Below are positions 60,109-64,000 of a stretch of 64,000 nucleotides of DNA, piece by piece. Source of the DNA: Microbacterium sp. 3J1 (GTDB lineage: Bacteria > Actinomycetota > Actinomycetes > Actinomycetales > Microbacteriaceae). The stretch's first letter is position 1. Every line of letters starts with the position of its first letter. The notes under the pieces were generated by a model. The model was not told the DNA's origin. It saw only the letters and a program-made list of their open reading frames with translations, and searched no databases. The position numbers were made by a program, and so were the translations under genes. The DNA lies in assembly GCF_001049495.1 (NCBI RefSeq), contig NZ_CDWI01000009.1:1-64000 (forward strand). The letters run 5' to 3'.

Positions 60109-61725
60109 TCAGCGACGGCGCGACCGGCTCCGCACCCGCCGCGCGGCGCGACCCGCGAAGTCCTTGAGGCGGCCACCCGGCCAGACCCGCCGCAACTCGA
60201 CCGCGCCGCCCCGTGTCGTCACGGGAGTGCACGTGCGTCCGGCGAGAAGCGGCGAGTGTCCCGCCTCGGCGAGCGTCGCGGCATCCGCCTTCAACGGCAC
60301 GTCGAACGTCCACCCCGCCCGACGCACCTTGGCGACGAGCCGAGCGCCGCGCGACTCGTCCGACGGGCCGAACACCTTGAGCGGATCCACGGCCACCGTC
60401 ACCGTGTCGCGGTTCTGCAGATGCGCTCCGGCGACGCGGCGCTCGACGCCCGTGGCCTTGTCGCGCAGGAACAGCTCCACCTGGTCGTTGCCGAGCTCGC
60501 GCCCGGCGACGAGAAGGTCGGGCGGCAGACTCGTGGCAGAGAGCGGCGACGACGTCAGGCGTCCTGATCCCGGCTCGAACACCAGCGCGTCCTGGCCGTC
60601 GCGGGTCACGGCCACGTGCACCGTGAGGTACAGCCCGCCGCCCCGCGACCAGCGCGCGGCGGTGACCACGGCTCGGCATTCCATCTCGGCCTCGAACTCG
60701 GCGAAGCGCACGAGATCGTCGCGCCGGTTCGCGCGCAGCAGCGCAGCCCGGATCCGCTGCGGGAACGCGAGCCCGCCGTCGACCCCGGGGCCGAAGCGTC
60801 GCTGCGCGAGCGGCACCACCACATCGAGCAGGCGATCCCGGTACTCGGCGGGGTGCGCGAGCATCCGCTTGCCCGCCAGGCGCTTGAGGATCTTGCCGCG
60901 GAACCAGTGCCGCAGCAGCCGGTCGCGCAGTCGCCCCGGCGAGGTGTACTCCTCGACGAGGTCGAGCACGGCCTCGAGGTGCGGGAAGTACGTCTCGGGA
61001 TCGATGCGCGACGAGCTGGCACTCCCCGCATGCTTGACCCACGCGTAGCAGGGCTCGCTCGCGAGGATCGAAATCGTATCGGCCTCGAAGTACGCCCTCA
61101 TCACGAAGAGGTGGTCCTCGAGGCGCACCTTGCCCTCGGGGAAGCGGATCCGATTCGTCCGCAGGAACGATGTACGGAACATCTTGTGCGGCGTGAGCAT
61201 CTCGAGCAGCGGATCCTCGCCGAGCGTCGCCCGCGGGACGTCGTGGCGGAAGATGCGGCTCGGCAGGCGCCGACCGATGCCGACCTCCTTGCCGACGACG
61301 ACGTCGGATCCGTGCAGGTCGGCGAAGTCGCAGAGCCGCTCGAGCGCGGCATCGAACAGCCAGTCGTCCTGATCGACGAACTGCACGTACTCGCCGCGGG
61401 CCTCGTCGATGCCGCGGTTGCGCGGAGAGCCCGGCCATCCCGAATGGGGCAGGTGCAGCACCCGCACGTGCGGGCGGGATGCGGCGACGGCATCCAACCG
61501 CGACGCGGTCGGCTCGCCCGAGCCGTCGTCGCACAGCAGCACCTCGAAGCGTGACGCGTCGAGCGTCTGTCGATCGAGCGACGCGATCAGCTCGTCGAAC
61601 GCCTCGCCCGGATCGAACACGGGGACCACCACGCTCACCCGGATCGATCCCGCCGATCGAGACGACCGTGCGGATCGTGACGATGCAGGGGTGGCAGAGG
61701 AGGCGGAGGCGTGCGGTGTCGACAT
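60109..61725 (-). CDS. Glycosyltransferase family 2 protein
   Basis: A 538-residue GT-A type glycosyltransferase. VSVVVPVFDPGEAFDELIASL (near residue 31) and FEVLLCDDGSGE begin the nucleotide-sugar-binding fold; PGSPRNRGIDEARGEYVQF and FVDQDDWL supply the DxD-like metal site, and KVRLEDHLFVMRAYF is the acceptor-side ED motif. The C-terminal ~250 residues are a separate region ending in a highly basic tail (RAARRVRSRSRRR). It probably acts in cell-wall or exopolysaccharide synthesis. The ATG at 61725 is used; a Shine-Dalgarno is too close, so the start may lie nearby. Confidence 0.9.
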   Translation of the reverse strand: MSTPHASASSATPASSRSARSSRSAGSIRVSVVVPVFDPGEAFDELIASLDRQTLDASRFEVLLCDDGSGEPTASRLDAVAASRPHVRVLHLPHSGWPGSPRNRGIDEARGEYVQFVDQDDWLFDAALERLCDFADLHGSDVVVGKEVGIGRRLPSRIFRHDVPRATLGEDPLLEMLTPHKMFRTSFLRTNRIRFPEGKVRLEDHLFVMRAYFEADTISILASEPCYAWVKHAGSASSSRIDPETYFPHLEAVLDLVEEYTSPGRLRDRLLRHWFRGKILKRLAGKRMLAHPAEYRDRLLDVVVPLAQRRFGPGVDGGLAFPQRIRAALLRANRRDDLVRFAEFEAEMECRAVVTAARWSRGGGLYLTVHVAVTRDGQDALVFEPGSGRLTSSPLSATSLPPDLLVAGRELGNDQVELFLRDKATGVERRVAGAHLQNRDTVTVAVDPLKVFGPSDESRGARLVAKVRRAGWTFDVPLKADAATLAEAGHSPLLAGRTCTPVTTRGGAVELRRVWPGGRLKDFAGRAARRVRSRSRRR

Positions 61726-61772
61726 CTTCCGCAGTCAAACACCGCGACCTGTACAGTGCACGGGGCTTGCGC

Positions 61773-62960
61773 TCAGGCGGATGTGCGTGCAGTCGCGCGC
61801 TTGCGGAGGAACGCGGCGACCTCGTCGTCGTCCGCGAGCGCGACGGCCCGCGCGTACGCCTCCGACGCGTCGAGCCCGGCATCCGCCAGCAGCTCCGCGC
61901 GCGCCGCCCAGTACGGCTGGAACGAATCCGCGTCCGTCGGCAGCTCGGCCAATCCCGCCGCGGCACCCGAGATACGTGCGGTCACGACGGCCGCGGCGAC
62001 GCGCGCCCCGAGGGTGGGCGAGACGGTCAGCAGCGCCTCGTACAGCATCCGCAGCGCCGGCCAGTCCGTGCGCCCTGTGCGCCTCCGGTCGCAGTGCACG
62101 GCCTGGATCGCCGCCTCCAGCTGGAACCTCCCCGGCGCATCGATCGGCCGGGCTCGCCGCAGATACGCCTCGCCCTCGGCGATCAGCGCTGCGTCCCACT
62201 GCGCCGGATCCTGTTCGTCGAGCGGCACGAACGCGCCGCGCCGTCGACGCGCGAGCGTCAGGGTCGTGAGCGCGGCGAGCCCCCACGCCTCCGGCTCGCC
62301 ATCGAGCAGCCCCGCCAGAGTCACCGCGAGGTACTGGGCCTCCCCGGCGAGAGAGTCCGCGCCGCCACGCCAGCTCAGCGCCGCGCATCCGTACACCGCC
62401 TCGAGCACCGCGGGCAGGCGCTCGGGCATCGCGCTGCGCGGGGGCACCGCGAACGGGATGCGGGCATCGCGGATGCGCCGCTTGGCCCGGACGAGCCGCT
62501 GCGCCATGGCGGCGGGCGGCACCGCGAACGCACGGGCGACGTCGGCGGCCTCGAAGCCGAGGACGGTCTGCAGCATGAGAGGCGCGCGCACGGACGGATC
62601 GATCGCCGGGTGCGCGCACACGAACAGCAGCTCCAGCCGCTTGTCACCGATCGCGAACGGGTCGTGGTCGGCGAGCGGATCGTCGCTCGCGCTGTCGTCG
62701 TCGAGAGGGGCGGATGCTCGCATCGCGGCCGACTTCCAGACGTCGCGCAGCCGGTTCCTCGCCACGGTCAGCACCCACCCTTCCGGATTCGACGGCACAC
62801 CGTCGTCTGGCCAGCGGCGCAGCGCCTCCTCGAAGGCGCCGGAGAGAGAGTCCTCCGCCAGCGCGATGTCGCCGGTCCGCGCCGCGAGAAGCGACAGCAG
62901 TCGGCCATAGGAGGCCCGCGCCGCGCGCTCGGCGGCGGCCCGGGCCTCCTCCGAGCTCAT
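61773..62960 (-). CDS. SigJ/ECF42-type RNA polymerase sigma factor
   Basis: A 395-residue ECF sigma factor with a C-terminal extension, as in the ECF42 group (region 2: SYGRLLSLLAARTGDIALAEDSL; region 4: LGFEAADVARAFAVPPAAMAQRLVRAKRRIR; extension from about 200 onwards, TPR-like DUF6596). ECF42 factors are typically encoded with a YCII/DGPF-domain protein instead of an anti-sigma factor, and so is this one: its ATG at 62960 overlaps the YCII stop (ATGA). Activation mechanism and target genes are unknown here. Confidence 0.93.
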   Translation of the reverse strand: MSSEEARAAAERAARASYGRLLSLLAARTGDIALAEDSLSGAFEEALRRWPDDGVPSNPEGWVLTVARNRLRDVWKSAAMRASAPLDDDSASDDPLADHDPFAIGDKRLELLFVCAHPAIDPSVRAPLMLQTVLGFEAADVARAFAVPPAAMAQRLVRAKRRIRDARIPFAVPPRSAMPERLPAVLEAVYGCAALSWRGGADSLAGEAQYLAVTLAGLLDGEPEAWGLAALTTLTLARRRRGAFVPLDEQDPAQWDAALIAEGEAYLRRARPIDAPGRFQLEAAIQAVHCDRRRTGRTDWPALRMLYEALLTVSPTLGARVAAAVVTARISGAAAGLAELPTDADSFQPYWAARAELLADAGLDASEAYARAVALADDDEVAAFLRKRATARTSA

Positions 62961-63334
62961 CGGTTCGGCGTCCAGACGCCGTCGACCGTGTGCACGGCTC
63001 CGGGTCGCACCTCGACGGCGCCCCAGAACGCGGGCGGAGCCTGACGGGCGTAACCGATCGCCGCGTCGAGGTCGGGAACGTCGATGACGACCGTGCCGCC
63101 GAGCTGCTCCTTCGTGTCGGCGAACGGACCGTCCTGCACCTGCAGCGAGCCCTCGCGCACCCGCACGGTCGTGCTGACCGCGGACGGCTGCAGCACCTCG
63201 CCGGAGATCAGCACCCCCGCGGAGTGCAGCGTGGCGGCGTAGCTCGCGAAAGCGGCCTGTCCTTCTTCGAGCGCCTCGGCGCCCAGGGCCTCGGCATCCA
63301 TCTCGGGGTAGTGCAACAGCAGTGTGTAACGCAT
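62957..63334 (-). CDS. YCII family (DGPF-domain) protein, ECF42 partner
   Basis: A 125-residue YCII-related protein: MRYTLLLHYPE start, EVLQPSAVSTTVRVREG, and the family signature DGPFADTKEQLGGTVVIDVPD (near residue 68), then a conserved GAVEVRPGAVHTV ending. It is encoded with an ECF42 sigma factor and overlaps it by 4 bases; it is thought to influence sigma activity, though not proven. GAGGA precedes ATG at 63334. It is divergent from the PadR gene. Confidence 0.93.
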   Translation of the reverse strand: MRYTLLLHYPEMDAEALGAEALEEGQAAFASYAATLHSAGVLISGEVLQPSAVSTTVRVREGSLQVQDGPFADTKEQLGGTVVIDVPDLDAAIGYARQAPPAFWGAVEVRPGAVHTVDGVWTPNR

Positions 63335-63432
63335 GGTGTCTTCCTCACTGTCAGCGGTCAGCGTACAGAGGGATGACGATCGAGCCGAGGGCTGATCGAC
63401 ACATCGCGAACTCCCACCCCACACTCAGCCTT

Positions 63433-63446
63433 AACGATATATCGTT
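63433..63446. promoter_or_regulatory. Perfect 14-bp palindrome, probable PadR operator
   Basis: AACGATATATCGTT, 31 bases before the PadR ATG and in the divergent gap to YCII. AT-centred dyads of this kind are typical PadR sites. Confidence 0.7.
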
Positions 63447-63477
63447 GACTATCGCTCACCACTCCAGGGAGGACACC

Positions 63478-64000
63478 ATGGACAACGCATTCCCCTCGAA
63501 CCCCTTCGGCGGATCCGGCTTCGGTTCAGGCTCCGGAGGCCCCGCATCCATGATCTTCGACGCCATGGATCAGCTGCGCAAGAGCTTCGAGAAGTCGTTC
63601 GAGCAGCGGCCCAGCGGCGGCTCGCGCATGGCGAAGGGCGACGTCCGCACCGCGGTGCTGTCGCTGCTCGCCGAGAGGCCCATGCACGGCTACCAGATCA
63701 TCTCCGAGATCGCCGAGCGCAGCGGCGGAACGTGGAAGCCCAGCGCCGGCTCCGTGTACCCGACCCTGCAGCTGCTCGCCGACGAGGGTCTCATCGAGGC
63801 CGAAGAGCAGAACGGTCGCAAGACCTACTCGCTCACAGAGGCCGGTCGGGCCGTCGCCGCCGAGCACACCGAGAACCCCGCGCCGTGGGAGTCTCAGAGC
63901 AGGGGCGACGGGACGCACGACAACCCCCGCTTCAGCGCGCTCCCCAAGGCCGGTGTCGACCTCGCGGCCGCGGCCGCACAGGTCGGACGCAGCGGCAGCG
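63478..64000 (+). CDS. PadR family transcriptional regulator (cut by window end)
   Basis: At least 174 residues; it runs off the window. A Gly/Ser/Phe-rich N-terminus (MDNAFPSNPFGGSGFGSG) precedes the winged helix GDVRTAVLSLLAERPMHGYQI, SVYPTLQLLADEGLI and RKTYSLTEAGR, as in PadR regulators. The C-terminal dimer domain is incomplete. ATG at 63478 follows GGGAGGA. It is divergent from the YCII/ECF42 pair, with a 14-bp palindrome between, so it may regulate that pair as well as itself. Confidence 0.9.
   Translation, partial: MDNAFPSNPFGGSGFGSGSGGPASMIFDAMDQLRKSFEKSFEQRPSGGSRMAKGDVRTAVLSLLAERPMHGYQIISEIAERSGGTWKPSAGSVYPTLQLLADEGLIEAEEQNGRKTYSLTEAGRAVAAEHTENPAPWESQSRGDGTHDNPRFSALPKAGVDLAAAAAQVGRSGS

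Noticed and set aside
1..64000. tRNA, rRNA, transposase or prophage genes
   Set aside because: None recognised on either strand; the island has no integrase beyond a doubtful 102-residue arm-like protein.

Overview
The window looks like chromosome of a high-GC actinobacterium, most likely a Microbacteriaceae member such as Microbacterium. This is inferred from the very high GC, GTG and TTG starts, many short ATGA/GTGA gene overlaps, several apparently leaderless promoters, single-chain PurL and SdaA, a DUF2510/Excalibur surface protein, and an obvious excess of GGATGC/GCATCC. No rRNA, tRNA, insertion sequence or CRISPR array was recognised.

Layout. 1-3630: a hairpin repeat array, then an MMPL exporter divergent from its TetR regulator. 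3635-14081: a DUF2786 protein, purL with a coupled 47-residue membrane ORF, a WYL regulator facing a VOC protein, a Ser/Thr kinase, a BKACE-type enzyme, a MalY/PatB aminotransferase, and a PadR regulator with an alpha/beta hydrolase. 14110-29677: a second MalY/PatB enzyme and 6-phosphogluconate dehydrogenase, separated by eleven 82-bp hairpin-forming repeats; then GNAT, Excalibur/G5, VOC-WYL-NmrA, an AsnC regulator divergent from an MFS-M20-serine dehydratase operon, a lipoprotein, a DHFR-like protein, a membrane protein and a TetR.

29873-41247 is a lower-GC defence island around one core-looking SDR gene. It holds a two-gene GTPase cassette, an ATPase-HNH pair (Septu-like), a XamI-like type II restriction-modification operon with an extra small leading gene, a GmrSD-like DUF262/DUF1524 protein, a small orphan gene, and a decayed SulP fragment whose intact paralogue lies 9 kb away.

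41408-64000: a LacI-regulated binding-protein ABC importer with a metallophosphoesterase (organophosphate uptake is one reading), SulP, a DUF2520-panC-panB pantothenate operon, DUF2975-XRE, two exporter/regulator pairs with clear palindromic operators (TetR-MFS and ArsR-like-MFS), two more hairpin arrays, an XRE regulator with a frameshifted SDR, methionine aminopeptidase, a glycosyltransferase, a SigJ/ECF42-type sigma factor with its YCII partner, and a PadR gene cut by the window edge.

The least explained material is the two families of structured intergenic repeats (an 82-bp family in one array, a ~140-bp family in three arrays) and the GTPase cassette with its 114-residue partner.
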